DNA from: Stratiolaelaps scimitus
Lineage: Eukaryota; Arthropoda; Arachnida; Mesostigmata; Laelapidae
DNA length: 64,000 nt
NCBI GenBank assembly: GCA_019614645.1
Contig: JABWDB010000005.1
Location: 13,381,001 to 13,445,000 of the forward strand
Direction of reading: 5' to 3'
The notes beneath the pieces were generated by a model that worked only from the letters and a program-made list of their open reading frames with translations, made no database searches and was not told the origin of the DNA. The position numbers and the translations under genes are program-made. The stretch's first letter is position 1. The number at the start of each line of letters is the position of its first letter. This document shows positions 49,271-62,883 of this stretch, piece after piece.

Positions 49271-52200
49271 TTACTTTCTGCGACTCGTCCTTACACTCAC
49301 CTGCACGCCGCGCGATGCGAGCGCCGTGTGTAGCCGAGTCGGCTGTCTTGCGGCCTCTTGCGAGAGAGGATCGGGTCCCGAGTTCGTTCGGGGCGGACGG
49401 TGGTGGCAACGGCGAGATACGATAGATGTATGCGCCCTTACATGATCATTCAACTCAACCGAGTTTGGCAGCAACAGGCGTGAGGTCTATATCCGCTCGC
49501 CTGTATTGTGCAATCGATCGTGCGCAAATCGATAGCACGAAAGATTCGTCTTGTGGGTCGGGTCGCGCAAATGTGTTCGAAGTAGGCGCTAACAAGACAG
49601 CGCTGGTCTTCGGAGCGCTCAAGAAGCCTGTACCGGACCAGAGGGCAGTAAACTGCGAGACGCACCACGTAGCCATGTATCATCCGCACATCACATCACC
49701 ATTGCCGTCTCCAACGAACGACTCGATAGACACCACCACACTAGACCATTTACACTGCTAGCATGACAGTCGCCATTATACTAGTAGTACTACTAGTTCT
49801 ACTACGGCTGCTTGACTAGACATCTGACTTGAACCGGAAAGCAAACCACTGCTACTGACCGAGACCGTACAGAGGACTGGCTAAATAGATAGATAGATAG
49901 ATAGATATATAGAATATATTGATATACAGGCGGTAGTGCAAGGGAGGACAGCCAGAGGTATAGCCTCCGACCGCAACCGCAGCAGCGGCACACACCGGAG
50001 CAGCCAGATGAGCAGATAGATGACGGGGAGTCTCGTCTGCTATAACCGATGAGCTATCACGACGCGAGCACATAAACAAACAAAGGAACGAACGAACGAA
50101 TATATGTATAATGATCGATAAGTCGTCGCTAGTCACACGAAAGCTGGTGCAGCGCGATGATGGGTGAGGAGACACCGGATCGTACGTGGCCTGAGGGCAG
50201 AAACTGCCGAGGCTGTGAGTTACACTGCCAGTTGAACAGTTAGGTGGCGCGACGGGATGCTGTCATCGAGCGACAATAGCGGTGAGACACGGCGCGCCAG
50301 ACGAAATCACACGGAGGTGTTGCGCGCCAAAACCGCAATAAACACCACGGCGAATGCACGAATGATACCGTAACTGCTGCTGCTGCTGTTGCCGCTGTCA
50401 CCCGCAGCATCTGACAACGGCATGAGCGATGTAGCTAATACCGTCAACGGGACGTCTAGCAGACGAACGCGACCAGCTGGTATACATACCGAGTATATGC
50501 AGCTGAGATGGCGGGCTGCAGCGCGCACCTCTGATGCAGCAGCACTGCCGCCGCAGCTAATAAACACGCAGGATCATAGGGGTAGAATTGTATGATGCAG
50601 GACAAGAAACGCTATCGCGATGAATAAATAGGCACATTGTTACAGTGTTCTTGTTCAGAATGACCGATAACTCAACAGGTTATAGACAAGCGCTGTGAGA
50701 CGCTCGATAAATGTAGGTGAATACGATATTTTCATCAGTTTGTCCTGTTGTACAATGTCATTCAAATGCGTCTCGTGCTGTTTGTCGCCACAGTCGATAT
50801 GCGCGGTCTGTCGTTGTATCTATTGTTAGAGAAGGTTAGATTTATTGTTATTATTATTATTGACTATTATTATGACTAGCATAAGTACATAACAGAGTGA
50901 GAGCACCCGAGTACTGCCCCCCCTCCGCCCACTTCGCTGTTGAAAAGATATTGCCGCTAGCGCGCATTAAGCAGCACAATCGAATAGGCTATATACATAT
51001 AATATATAGATAGATTTGGTTTAAGCTCACGTACTCTCGGCCAGCCTGACACACTCGGCCACAGCGGCTGACGCCCCAGAACGAATGAATGTATTCGCTT
51101 GTTGGGTTGGTTTCGCGCGGGCGGGCGCGTTCCCGTTACTCGCTCTCACTAGCTACTCTATTCGTGTTGGAGCACTGCGAGAGGAGCAATCAAATTGTGG
51201 TTGGCTGGTTCGGATACCTGGTGCCTGGTGCACCTTGGCCCGATACCAGATTCTTGCGATTCGACAAATTCGCTGACTGGTTAGAAATCAATGCGGTGGC
51301 AATTCCAATGGCAAGAGTTCATTAGGCAGAGGCACATTCACTCACTGGCGCACTCGGTAGACAGACTCGAACAGACAACGGACAATCAATCGACGTCGAT
51401 CTAACACTGCGAGAAACAACGCTGCTGTAAGCGAGTGAAGGGTTTTCGTCCCGTTTTGGCAGTATTTAGTCTACTCATATAATGGGATATGCTACTTGCA
51501 CTCGGTGACTTGGCAACACTAAGTAGAAGTGGCACACTGACGTAGAATAGGTTCCGGGTCGGAGCACACTTTGAACATCAACAACAACAACCACAACAAC
51601 AACAACAGCAGCAGCAGAGGCACGAATCCGTAACAAACAACTGATGGGTAGACAAGCTGGCAGCAGGTGGGAGGACCAGCAGTTAGGCCTGCTGGCAGAC
51701 ACACGAGCGACACAATCCAGTGGTGGTGGTAGCAGTAGTAGTGGTGGTGGTGGTGGCGGTAGTGGCGGGCAACGACTCCGATCCAGAACGTGGTCAATGG
51801 GCACTCGGCAGCAGAAACACTGATCAGGTGATCAGTCAAGTTTCACATTCACAGCAGGCGTATGCACCGGATGCGGTGGCCACGATCGAGGGGGTCTACT
51901 TCTCACGACTCTGATCTCGGTGTCGTCGAGAACGACGGTCACATTGGACATTGTCGCACGGGTGGAACATTGACGGGATCAGTAGTTGGCCACAACCTGC
52001 ACCGATCGTAGTGACAGCAGTAGAACTAGCGGTCGTTGTCGTAGTCGCCGTAGCGGAGGCAATAGGCAGGCGTCGTTGTTGTCGTCGCCGTCGTTGTAAT
52101 CATTGATAGGGTAACACCGTTGTCCCTGCAGAAATCGTCGAGGAACGTCAGCACGAGCGGGCGTATTTGGCCGGCCCAGGCTGCGCACCGGAGCAGTGAC

Positions 52201-54230
52201 GGCAGGCCAAGCCAAGCTACATAGTCACAACGTAGGCGAGGCTTCCCCAAGCGGCATGCACGTCGCTGCGATACCAAACAGATGCAGATGCTGCTGCTGC
52301 TGTTGCTGCTGTTGCTCGATGAAACAGCAGAGTCTTCGGGGTGCCGGCGATGCCGCGGTCACGGGGATGCGGGTCACCGGGCGAAGAAACTCGGTCACCG
52401 AGGCACCGGTGGAGCCCAAGAAGTTTTGCCAAACGAAGGCTGTCCAACTGCTGGCTAACCGCCACACGCCGGGTGGTCTGTTGCTGTGAAAGCCGCTGCT
52501 ACGATGGTAAAAGACGGCCAAAGGGAGCAGCCTTTGCTGCTCCGTCGCCGCCGTAGCAATGGTACCGGTGCAGCAGTAGTGTTGATGGCGGTTGCCGCAC
52601 GAAGCCACAGCAAAATAACGGCAGTTTTCGCTTGCGGACACAGTGTTCGCCGTTACCGGGCAGCCCTAACGGCTCAGATGTGAGGGATAAGGAATAGCGG
52701 GAGCTGATGCCGTCGTATTTTCGAGCGGATCGCGTTGGAGGAGGGGCGACGTGTTTTTCCCCGTGCCGATGACGATGCTGATAACGATGCTTTGTCTGTG
52801 GTTATCCCTCGAGACGATGAGGACGCCGCGACGGGGATAGCAAGCATCGATGGGACGTTTGACAGCGGACGAGTTCGTGGACGCTGCTACATCACTGTCG
52901 CTAGCTGAGGATGGCGATGGGCTGGGCGTCGTGAGACGAGCTTTCGCGCGCGACGATTTTCGGAGGACTGACTGACTGACCTGCGCTCGATCGGAGACCA
53001 CTTCTGCTCGAGACAGAAATGCCGAGAGCGGCGAAATCCAATGGGGACGGTGTAGCTGGAAGCTGCCGGGCCACTGCAGCCGAGGCTGCGTCAACATATG
53101 TAACAATCCTGACAGCTACTCGTGTGTGTGTGTGTGTGTATGTCTGTCAAGTCGTCGGGGACTGTTGTCCTGTGTACAGTTCCTCATCGGGAACGTTCTA
53201 ATCGAGGATCATCCAGGATCTAGCGAGCAGAATTGAGCGACAACAGCCTGTTGTTGTCGCTATTCTCTCTCCTGTTATCAGCGATAAGCGAGAGTCCACT
53301 CTCTTGTCGACGATGTCTTTCGAACTGGCTTGCACCTACAACGACGATAAGAAGGGAAAAATAAGGCTACCGATGATTTTCGTGTTTCGGTCGAATCACT
53401 GAATCACTCGTTGTCAGCCATCGTTCACTGGTAGTGGCAGTGGCGGCTGCTGCTGCTGCTGCAACGATGACTGGTGTAGCGGCAGTGGCGGCGGCGGCTC
53501 GGCAAGCGTCTACAGATGAATCTTCCGAGGTCAAGCAGTCGGCCTCTCCTGCATCTGCTTCGAGCGACGATGCTCTGGGCTAGGCTGGGCTACGCTAAGC
53601 CGGCTGGCTGGCTGGCCGGGTAGCTTGCTATCTGCCTGCCTGCTTGCCTGCGTTTTGCTGTGTTTGCATCTGGGGGGTGGCGCTGGGGATCTGCGCTTGT
53701 GTGAGAGGTACAAAGGAGCTTACGGGCCTTGGCTGAGGAGAGCCAAGCCATTGACATCTCAGCTAGCTGGATACCGCCACAGGCGTTCCAGGGAGCTGTG
53801 ACAGCCGCCAGGCAAGAGGCAGACAGACGGACGGACGGACGGACCTGCCGACAGATGAGAAGAGGACGACAGCGATGAAGAAGATGAAGATGAACATAAA
53901 GCCGCTCGACCCCGGGCCATCGCATCGCAGTTACTTGCCGCTGTGGCCCCCTCACACGGTCTTGCCACAGCAGGACGCGCTGTGGCACCATCACCACCAC
54001 GTCTATGGGCTGCTTCCGCTGAAGAGGGAAAGGGACTCACCACACCGGGTCCAACTAATGCCGGACCACAATGAATGGAGTGTTGGACTTGTGAACTGTC
54101 GACGTCGCCGACGTCGTCGCATTGCCACCACCAGCCGTGGTCGTAGACATTGCATTCGTGGTTACAGCCGCGGAGCGTTATTATGCCGATCCACTAGAGG
54201 CAAACAATAATTTTCCTGCATCCTTGCCTT
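49271..54230. other. GC-rich region with overlapping unassigned frames
   Basis: CpG- and CAG/CTG-rich DNA with frames of 100-146 codons open on both strands, for example minus 52641-52225, minus 53106-52666, minus 54000-53590 and plus 53875-54210. They hold poly-Gln, poly-Ser or poly-Arg from triplet repeats but no known domain. Composition alone keeps many frames open. The block could be promoter or first-exon DNA of a gene not otherwise visible. Confidence 0.35.
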
Positions 54231-54950
54231 TCTCGTTGACTGGCCAGCCACTAGATATAGTAACATTGATAGATAGATAGATACGGCCAACGATAGTATA
54301 TGAAGCCACGGCTGACAAGACGGCTACTGCAATACGCACGGATACTGATAATAGGAATGGTTGTAGTAGCGCTAGTACATAAACTTATATAGGTACATAC
54401 TATATAGATATTCACAGTCGTACGAGGCTGCCATGGCAGTCGCGGCTGTCACTGGACAACGGCCCTACAGAGAGGGAGAGAGGACCGTTCTATTTATGTG
54501 CCAACCAACGATGGATGACGAAGAGGATAGCTCGTCACGGAGGGAACAATTGCAGCAATCGTACGCACTAATGGTTTCTTTTCCTTTTGGCGAGCTTTGT
54601 GAATGTACAGGTCTCCGACGTAGTAGATAACATCAGACGACATAACGTGACTAAAATATGTTAATTAATGCATAGGCCGAGAAAGAGAGAGAGATATATG
54701 GGTAGTTGAGGGCTATTACAATGCTGTGTATGTCAGATGAGCTACATTTGGATCAACGCTATTGATGCTGGTCAATAACGAGGGCTGTGGATGATTTGAG
54801 CTTTCTCTAATGTTTCGCATATGACCTAGAATAAACGACTATCGATTAGTGTTTTGTGCGCGTAACGTGGTGGGTGTTTGCTCTGATTCGTCGTCTAAAG
54901 TGAATCCGAAGCTATGTACTGATGAAGAGATGTTTTTGCCTTCGGCAAAG
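54231..54950. other. Intergenic, no gene seen
   Basis: GATA repeats near 54268-54283 and a small GA run near 54684-54694. A short plus-strand frame (54433-54630) has no recognised features. Confidence 0.4.
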
Positions 54951-54959
54951 TTTAGCATA

Positions 54960-55050
54960 GAAACGAAACGATTCTCTTAAGAGTGTTAGACTCACAACGG
55001 TGAGGTCCCGGCTTCGTTTTCGAGCTGAGACGCATCGGTTTTTTTTTTTA
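54960..55050 (+). repeat. Degenerate tRNA-like segment
   Basis: GTGTTAGACTCACAACGGTG followed by AGGTCCCGGCTTCG resembles the anticodon arm, variable loop and T arm of a tRNA with a damaged B box. A T run follows at 55039-55049. It is probably a SINE head; no second copy was found. Confidence 0.3.
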
Positions 55051-55173
55051 GAAGAAACATCGCTCATTCGCCCTGCCAGTAGTCTCCCATTGCGTATTCA
55101 AATTTTATACGTAGCGCGCTACTACTAGCAATAGTGGTTTTGGTGCTGGGAGTGGATCTAATAAATGAATTTT

Positions 55174-55260
55174 TCAGGCTGACTCACAGACAACATTGAA
55201 CGTCCACGATGAGAGGGATCTGTCCTTGCCAAACAAAAAATGGACCCCCGTTCAGCGTCA
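55174..55260 (-). repeat. SINE family D, tail fragment
   Basis: CAGGCTGACTC...CAACATT.AACGTCCA matches 39976-40010 at about 30 of 34 positions, followed by a weaker match around GGACCCCC. Confidence 0.5.
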
Positions 55261-56229
55261 CAGGATTCTAGAATGAGCCTGAAAGTTGATCTGACTCGCT
55301 TCAGTAGAGGCTTCACTAGATGGACTATCTAGGTGATCTGCGGTCCATTTGCTGTGGCTCTGATCAGCGTTTGGGATCTACTACCGTGAGCTATCTGATG
55401 TTGTGGAACAGTTGGATTTAAAAAAACGAGAGCTAGGAAAGCTCCTAGTGTGAGTGCTGGTGACTCCGTTTAAGAATATATATATATATATATATATATA
55501 TAATCATATTAGTCATATTAATCATTTACGCAGTGATATTCAACTTCAAATAATCATTAGCGCCAATTATTGACACATACTGTTATTACAAATATAAATG
55601 CATGACTATATTTCAATTATTAGTGGTATTTATTTTTATCATACTCGCTCCGTGCTGCGATTAGTTTCTAATTTTTGTTCTGAGATGATTTGGAAGAGCT
55701 GTCCTCGGTACCGCCAACCTGCCCTTGTCTTCCATCATGGTCACGCAGGTATCACCAGGGGTCATGTCTTTTGCTAGCGGTTTATTTCTTAGACAGTGTA
55801 TAATGGCGGAGCTACCAAGTCGCCTTTTTTTTAGGGTTTCAAGAACTAACGATAGTCATTACAAACATGTAACAGGTTACGACACAACTGTGACCATGGA
55901 GTCTCCTAATTGACACTTCAGTATATCACTAAGCATAGTATTGGTTCTGCGTTCACCTAGGCAGACATGGTTGGATTACAGTGAAAAGCATGCAAACATA
56001 ACGAATATTGTTATAAGCTGCAAATATATGGACATACAATTTTTCCAATACTTTCTCGCCAGAGAGCAAATCTTGTTTCTACATGAATACTTCCAATGAC
56101 GTCTATATATACAGCACAACAGGCTAGTATAATACAAGAGGAGAAATACAGCTGCGAACTCCATGTAAGATTCATGTCACCAATGTGGCTTCAGTTCGAA
56201 CTACATATTAAAAACTGATATGTGAAATT
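55261..56229. other. Intergenic, no gene seen
   Basis: AT-rich, with a TA run at about 55476-55502. Nothing else supported. Confidence 0.5.
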
Positions 56230-56465
56230 TCGTTCAGGTGCCTACGAGCTTTGACGATAAGCCGATACCTGGAAGATCGATTGCGGTTCCGAACACCACT
56301 GCTGGATAAGTACCGAAAGCGATCAGTCGTCGATCGAATGATAACCTGTGACGAAATGTGGGTCCATTGTGACAACACCAGACGGAAGCGGCGAGCAGCC
56401 GACCAACGAGCACAATCGACCGGAGGACACTTACCAAAGAGAAGGTCGTTTTTTTTACGTACCCC
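56230..56465 (+). pseudogene. Mariner-type transposase relic, internally deleted
   Basis: Near 56239 one frame reads PTSFDDKPIPGRS, like the linker between the two helix-turn-helix parts of mariner transposases, and ends in a stop. In another frame from about 56308 it reads LLDKYRKRSVVDRMITCDEM then WVHCDNTRRKR, matching the first catalytic Asp block (ITGDEKWV-type). Sequence between them in normal transposases is missing, so there was a deletion of roughly the second DNA-binding part. Only the first catalytic Asp block remains and it cannot be active. A SINE copy starts about 60 bases downstream. Confidence 0.7.
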
Positions 56466-56527
56466 AACTGTATTCGAGTTGATCGACTTGAATGAGTTTC
56501 AACATTTCGCGTTCACGGTATGGCTTT

Positions 56528-56640
56528 CGGCATTGCTTCGAAAGATGGACGACAACCTATAAAAATGTGCAACGCTGGCGATCGAACCTGTGAGTGCACC
56601 TACGCCGGAGAACACAAAGATGCACCAGCAGGCCACGCAC
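56528..56640 (-). repeat. SINE family D, head and middle
   Basis: GGCATTGCTTCG.AAGA.GGAC and ATGTGCAACG...GATCGA.C..GTG.GTGCACCTACG match 40025-40110. On the minus strand it carries a better B box (GGTTCGATCG) than the copy at 39975. Confidence 0.55.
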
Positions 56641-57310
56641 GGGGTACCCGAAGAGGTGTCCGACGATCGAGAATAGTGTGCACAATGCTCATGATGACTA
56701 AGTTCAATTTAATTATGCATCGAGCTATGAGATATAGTGACAGCGATTCCGTCTCAGGATCTGGGTCCACTTCAGGATCGTGATTATGAATAAACTCGAG
56801 CCGGCACGAAGGAGTGTACGAAACACCTTAGATAAGTTGAAAAATCTCAAAATCGAAGAATGACATAGGTGAACAGGTCCTGTTCAGACATTTGGAGACT
56901 CTTGAGTGAAAACGACCTTAGTCCGCCTCACGGTTACATTTCAGCGGTATTTGTATGCAACACTGAAATTGGGCAATGGCTTCAATACCAAATTGATATT
57001 ATGATTGATTTAAACATCACCAGCTTACTGCATAGGCTTGCTAGGCGTGTCCTTGATTCTAGAATCGTTTCTCTGCACTGTTATAATAACTCTCATTATG
57101 TCATACTTACTATTGGAATTAATATTGTACTTATTGTTCCCATACATTCGATCATGTCGGGTTGATCGGTGTCGCGCCCATCTACAATGACCGGCTATAT
57201 ATATCCTTTATCGCATTGAAATTTCAACCGTAGAACTATAATAGCTAGCTTACAATACAATAAGGACACCAGATAAATTTTTTTTGTTTCATACAAAACG
57301 GCGGCACTTG
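56641..57310. other. Intergenic, no gene seen
   Basis: A 98-codon plus-strand frame (56869-57165) has no recognised features. A candidate minus-strand AATAAA lies just right of this block at 57324-57329. Confidence 0.4.
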
Positions 57311-57575
57311 TTTAATTAATTAATTTATTATTGATTCATGTAATGCAAAATTAAATAAAATGTGTATTTATATGTATTTACAAGTCGTAAAAATAAATTT
57401 GTTAGAGCCCGGGCCCGGTGTTGCAGCGCTGGGCTTGGGCACCTGTTTATTCCTTACCGTCCTCCCTCCCCCAACATTTCAGCAAACATACACATGCTTC
57501 TATCCGGGTGCATATATAGATAGATAGACCTGCCCATCAATGTGCTCATCCCGTGTCCACATCGTCTCTCTCTCT

Positions 57576-57580
<5 letters not shown>

Positions 57581-57611
<31 letters not shown>
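57581..57611. repeat. (TA)n microsatellite
   Basis: A TA run directly after a CT-rich run. Confidence 0.9.
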
Positions 57612-57615
<4 letters not shown>

Positions 57616-60479
57616 TACCACCGGATGTGCCTCTATGTCTGCTTCTATATGCACTTTTGCCTTGCTTACTATCTCGTGTGTACTCGTGGATCTTGTTTTA
57701 AGTAGCCTGAATCGCAGCAGTAGCGCTCTACCGGAACCGTTCTCTATTCCCCTGTTAACTGTTCGCGCACATGCTCACACGCACACACATACACAGAGAG
57801 ACCCGTTGCCACTGGGCGAGAGTTGCTCAGCTGTTGAATCCGTCCCGCGCTGTTGTCGCCCTCCAACTTTACACGTTTGACGTGCGCTTAGCTAGCGCAT
57901 GCCTAGCGCGTACGTATATATTCGATTACGGCGGAGAAGCGTCGAGGTACATAGCACTAACGTTTCTAGATACAGATACATAGAATACATTGTGTCTCCA
58001 ACTTCGTCGTCAACATCCAACATCTGTCTCAATCACCCTCGCATTCGATATCTTCACTACTATAGGGTCTATTATCCGATTTGTAAAATAAACAACCAAC
58101 CAGCCAGCCGCTCGTTGTTGGCGTTGCCCGACAGCTATCCTCGGAGCGGTCTTTTGCCAAGGGATGGAGGAGTGAACAAATCTACCTACTGCCCAAACCA
58201 TCCGTCGTCTCTAGAACCATATGAGGATAATGGTCCGCTATGCCACCGAACCGCCGCGAGGGTTCCTTCACAAACGAACGCAATACAGAGATTTACATCA
58301 GGCATAAACAACACAAGCAACAATCGTCTATCGTAGCCTTAACCTCGTTGTAACGAATGAGCTGGATATCCGCGAGCCTTCTCCATATATATATATATAT
58401 ATATATGTGTGTATTCTACATAAATCAGCTAAAATAATTGTTCCTACTCCGCCTTGAGACAGTGATGTTACAATTGAACTAACACCCATCAGTGGTCAAT
58501 GACCCTGACGGCCGTTGACGAGTCAATGGCCTGGCGGATGTCCTGAGATAAATATCGATCGTCCGTGTTGGACAAAAAATGAAAAGAGAGAACTTCACCG
58601 TCAAGAAGAACTTAGTAGCTACCAAGCTGAATGTACACTGTCTAACAACATGAACAACAACAATAGCCATTGCAATGTTTTGTTCGAAGCCACCGGCTCC
58701 GTATCCGTCTTATTGCGCAGCTCGATCGTCCTTTACGTCAACTGATAACACGTTCGTCGACGCCCTTCCTAATGTCAACTAAACATTGCTATTTGGATTT
58801 ACCAAATTTCGAATTGGTATCACTGTGACGACAACATTGACACGATTTGTCGTCATTTTACCCATCCCAGAACGTCAGACTTGTCGTGTCTGGGGCCATT
58901 TCTACTTCAGTCGTACAATAAGGTTAAGTCCGATGGCGGCCGCCGCATATCCAGTGGCTCGTGTCGCAGCTGAGCCCTTGGGAACCCTCACGACGGTGTG
59001 ACCTTGTGTTACACTGCTGTTCCATCCCTCACCATCGTCTCCAATGTATCAACAACCACTATTCACCATAGCGCGAGAGTGAAACAGATAGCTTAAGCTT
59101 ATCGTTCGTCCGTCCGCCGCCGATCTGATCATCCCGATCTGAACTCCGCGCCGAACTCTGAACTCCCCCGACTATACGGTCTCTCTTTCTCTTTCTCTCT
59201 CTCTCTGTCTCTATCCGCTCCGCTTAACCCTATACACAATAGCTATACAACCATCGTCCCGGCGAACTTTCATCTTTCAAGCCTTTTCGGGTGCCAGATT
59301 TCGAGAGAACGCTGCGATTACATGTCTCCGCTTTAAACATTAGCTAGCCCTCGCTATGCACTCATTCCACGTGCGAGTTATCATTGTTGCTGTTGTTGTC
59401 TTTGTCGCGGTCGTTTTCGTGGTTGTATCGCACCAGCAGCAGCTACCTTGCCATCAATCATCTGCATCATTCATTCGGGCAGTATTAGCAGTCGTATTAG
59501 CAATAACGAAGTTTGCTGAATAGCAAGATTCAAAGTCATGCCGCCATTATCACTATGATCATCAATCACCATCGTCCTCGTTATTCTCCTCTTCATCATC
59601 AATCGGTGACATCGAAGCGACGCGAAGCCAGAGGAAACATTCATCTACACAGGCGTGAAAGGGGAGAGGCCAGCAAGCAGCTGAGCAGGCGGCCATTGAT
59701 TCGTTATTAGATTCTAGATATCCTATGTAGTCTCTATGTGAAGCATCATCATTGGACGCGCCGTGAAAATCGCCACTGAAACTAACGACGCTTGGGCGAG
59801 CTGAGCTGTTACCAGCCGCAATGTTGGTACCAGCGCACAATCGAACGCCAGGATTAGTAGCGCAACTTGGGGAACTAAAGAGTGTCACACTACTCGTCGC
59901 GGTTTGCTCTATGACCTCTCTCTCTCTCTCTGCTTGGCAGGGCAGCTGAAGTGGCAGCAAAATCGTAATCGCATACGTCATCCATCTAGTAATAATAATA
60001 ATGATACTAATAATAATAATAATTATAGGAATAGCAAGATTTGTCACGTTTGTAGCCGTAGGCAGCCACATATTCGTCACCACCTTTCTCGAGCGGGGCA
60101 TCACATCCCAATTCAATATTTGTCCCGCTCTAACTCGATAGCAATCGAACACTGGCTTCTACAAGGGTGCTGCTGGAACTTCATCGTGTCCGGGGTTGGG
60201 GGGCAATTGCATTTGAATTTTTTTCTAACAGCATATTCATCATTATATTTAGCACAATTTCATTCAATCATGTGTTATGTGACGCAGCCGACTCGGTCAG
60301 TCAGCTCAATGTCGGCTGCCAATGGTCATCATTGTTACATAATTTTCAGGTCGGGCACGTTCGCACGCGTTCGAGGAACACTGTGCTTTGATTGGTGATT
60401 GGCCGTTGCTGTTGTTGTTGTCGTCGTTGTTGACGTGTCTTTGCGTAAATCGCACGAACTGTTACGAGGGAGTGATGAC

Positions 60480-60623
60480 TCCGGTTAGCAGACCGAAGTC
60501 CACCGGGATGGCGTGGAGGACTTGGAATCAACGGGTTCCCGGTTCGAATTCTACAAGGGCACATGCGAATCGATGCGATGTTGTACTTGAAGATTTGTCA
60601 ATAAAGTCATTATTATATATAGG
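60480..60623 (+). repeat. tRNA-Ser-like SINE, family B
   Basis: On the plus strand GGATGGCGTGGAGGACTTGG then AATC resembles the anticodon arm of tRNA-Ser (anticodon GGA). It is followed by a short variable arm and a B box GGTTCGAATTC at 60541-60551. An unrelated body ends in AATAAAGTCATTATTATATA. The T stem is poorly paired and the acceptor stem is absent, so it is a SINE, not a tRNA gene. Only one copy is in the window. Confidence 0.6.
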
Positions 60624-61000
60624 CCTTCAGTAGCAGTGTGCTGACAGTGCAGGAGACAACAGCATCGGACGGTGGACGACACCCTCACAGACAGACACAA
60701 GCTGCACTCATATAAATATCATCTCATTTTTCCTTTGCTTCCAGCTAGCTAGCTCTCTCTCTCTCTCTCTCTCTCCTGTTGAGAATCGTTTTCGTCAACG
60801 TCCCTTCTCCCTTAGTCTAGGTCCCCAAACCCTCCGTTATGTGCATACATCTCCCTCCTCTGCACTTCATGCCTTCCCACCTATGAATTCTTAAACATTT
60901 TTAACAGTTTAACAGACAGTCTCCTCTCTCTCACTCTCTATCTCTCTCTCTGTCTATATATATATATATATATATATAGACGACTCTGTGTCACTTTCTT

Positions 61001-61002
<2 letters not shown>

Positions 61003-61040
<38 letters not shown>
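61003..61040. repeat. (CT)n microsatellite
   Basis: A CT run of about 38 bases, one of several in this stretch. The leucine/serine-repeat frame across it is an artefact. Confidence 0.9.
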
Positions 61041-61043
<3 letters not shown>

Positions 61044-61735
61044 ATAGCGCTAATCTTTCTCTACAACTGGGCGCTGATCACTGATCACGCAGGATTAACG
61101 ATACCAGTTACCCCCAGGCAATTCTCGCTCTTTCTCTCTTATCTCATTCTTTCGCTATTATGTTGCGACCTTCATTCTAACACCATTTCTCCTACAAATT
61201 GTGTGGGTGGCCACGAACGCGCAGTATCCCATCTCTGCTTCCTGCGCCTCCGTGGCTCTTGCACCAGACTGACCAACTTTCGTGGGAGCCTCCGGCGTGC
61301 AGTCTGTACCAGGCCAACGTAGGACCAACTGCGGCCTTCACCCCCCACCTGTGTCATTGTCTCCAACCCGACCTCTCTTTCTTCCTCTCTCTCTCTCTCT
61401 CATCGCCTTCGATTCCTCCGGTAGCCCGGCACCGCATCGCTGTCATTTTCCTCACAATGGCCTATATCGGGACAGCTGAGATGCGAACGCGTCCTATTAC
61501 GGTCATCCGTTTCACACACCCTGCCCGCGATACCGCGGATCTGTTATAAATACACCCACTTGTGTGATGTGTGCACATTGTATGTTTGTCTCACGCGGGA
61601 CAGTACACCGGGGCTCCCGGTCGTCAGGGAGCCCCCTTCCCGCTAGTCCTTTCTCGCATCCCGTGCCTCCTCATATCGCGCTCGGAGTGTGTTTGCGATT
61701 TCGATTCTGAACGATTTCGTTCGTCAGTTGCTTCA

Positions 61736-61766
<31 letters not shown>

Positions 61767-62846
61767 TGTGTGTTTATGTATGTATGTATATATGTACAAC
61801 GCCATAGTTATCTTTGTTGTTTGTGCCAGAGTGATATTTGCGCGCAGTTAGTGTTTAGCAGGAGCAATTCGTAGTACAAGCATTGGGCAGGCCATGGTAT
61901 TATTATCATTGTTATTCACATCGGTGTTCGTTTTAGTGCAGCCAGCTGCATTTTACAATATCTGCCGAGTTGATGATGGCGGCGCTCGTCCGTTCCAATG
62001 TTTCCTTTATCAACTGCTGCTGCTGTTGTTGCTGTTCCATGTTACTGCATTACCTTAATAGCATTCGTGCGTCGTCGTCACATCGGCGGTATCTGTGTGT
62101 AGATGTACGCTTATATATCAGCATCTCCTTATCGTTAATTACTAATTCATTGCCATTCACCGTAATGAAGAGATACCTGTACTGTAAAGTTTGATTATCA
62201 TCATCGTAATTAGTGTCCTCTCATCCGGACACCGGTTTTTACACCCCCATCATTGGCCATCGTCATCATTACCACAATTGTGATCATCTGGGAAAAAATC
62301 ATGATTAAAAGAAACCATGAATCATACATACGAGAATCACGCATACGAGAATCACCTGCTAAACAGAGAACGCTATTTCCGTTGACGTGCCAGTGCGCAT
62401 GGACAAAACACATTAGGTCAGCAATGTTTTTACTGTCGGCGTTCAATGAACTAGATCCTGCTGATTGGCAGCCTTGATCATCAATTGATTTCAGTCATTG
62501 TTCCCATGAGCGACCTACGGCAATTAGCACACACATGGTACGATTACACCGGCTCAATTACACAGATACGAACTTCGATCCTGTCATGTCCTGTCGTTGA
62601 GCAGATGCAATTCGTATTATTCGTTATATCTGTAAATAGGTTAACTGGCGAAACTCAAATTGGTAGGCACCAAGTTGGCGTTGCTTCTTGCGCTTTGCAG
62701 GGCGCTTTTTTCTTTCTAAGCCGCTGGAGTCAAATCTCAGAAATTGCATGTTCGCAGCTTGTGTTGCTTTGAATCGTTGTTTACTGGGTCCTGTTGATGT
62801 TGAACGCATTCGACCACTTCGCGATAGCAGTAGTAGTCGTTGGTGT

Positions 62847-62848
<2 letters not shown>

Positions 62849-62879
<31 letters not shown>
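62849..62879. repeat. (TA)n microsatellite
   Basis: A TA run of 31 bases. Confidence 0.9.

Positions 62880-62883
<4 letters not shown>

Noticed and set aside
59562..60152. 196-codon minus-strand frame, the second longest open frame
   Set aside because: Rich in Ile/Ser/Asn from ATT and CT repeats and without family motifs. It looks like a product of low complexity.
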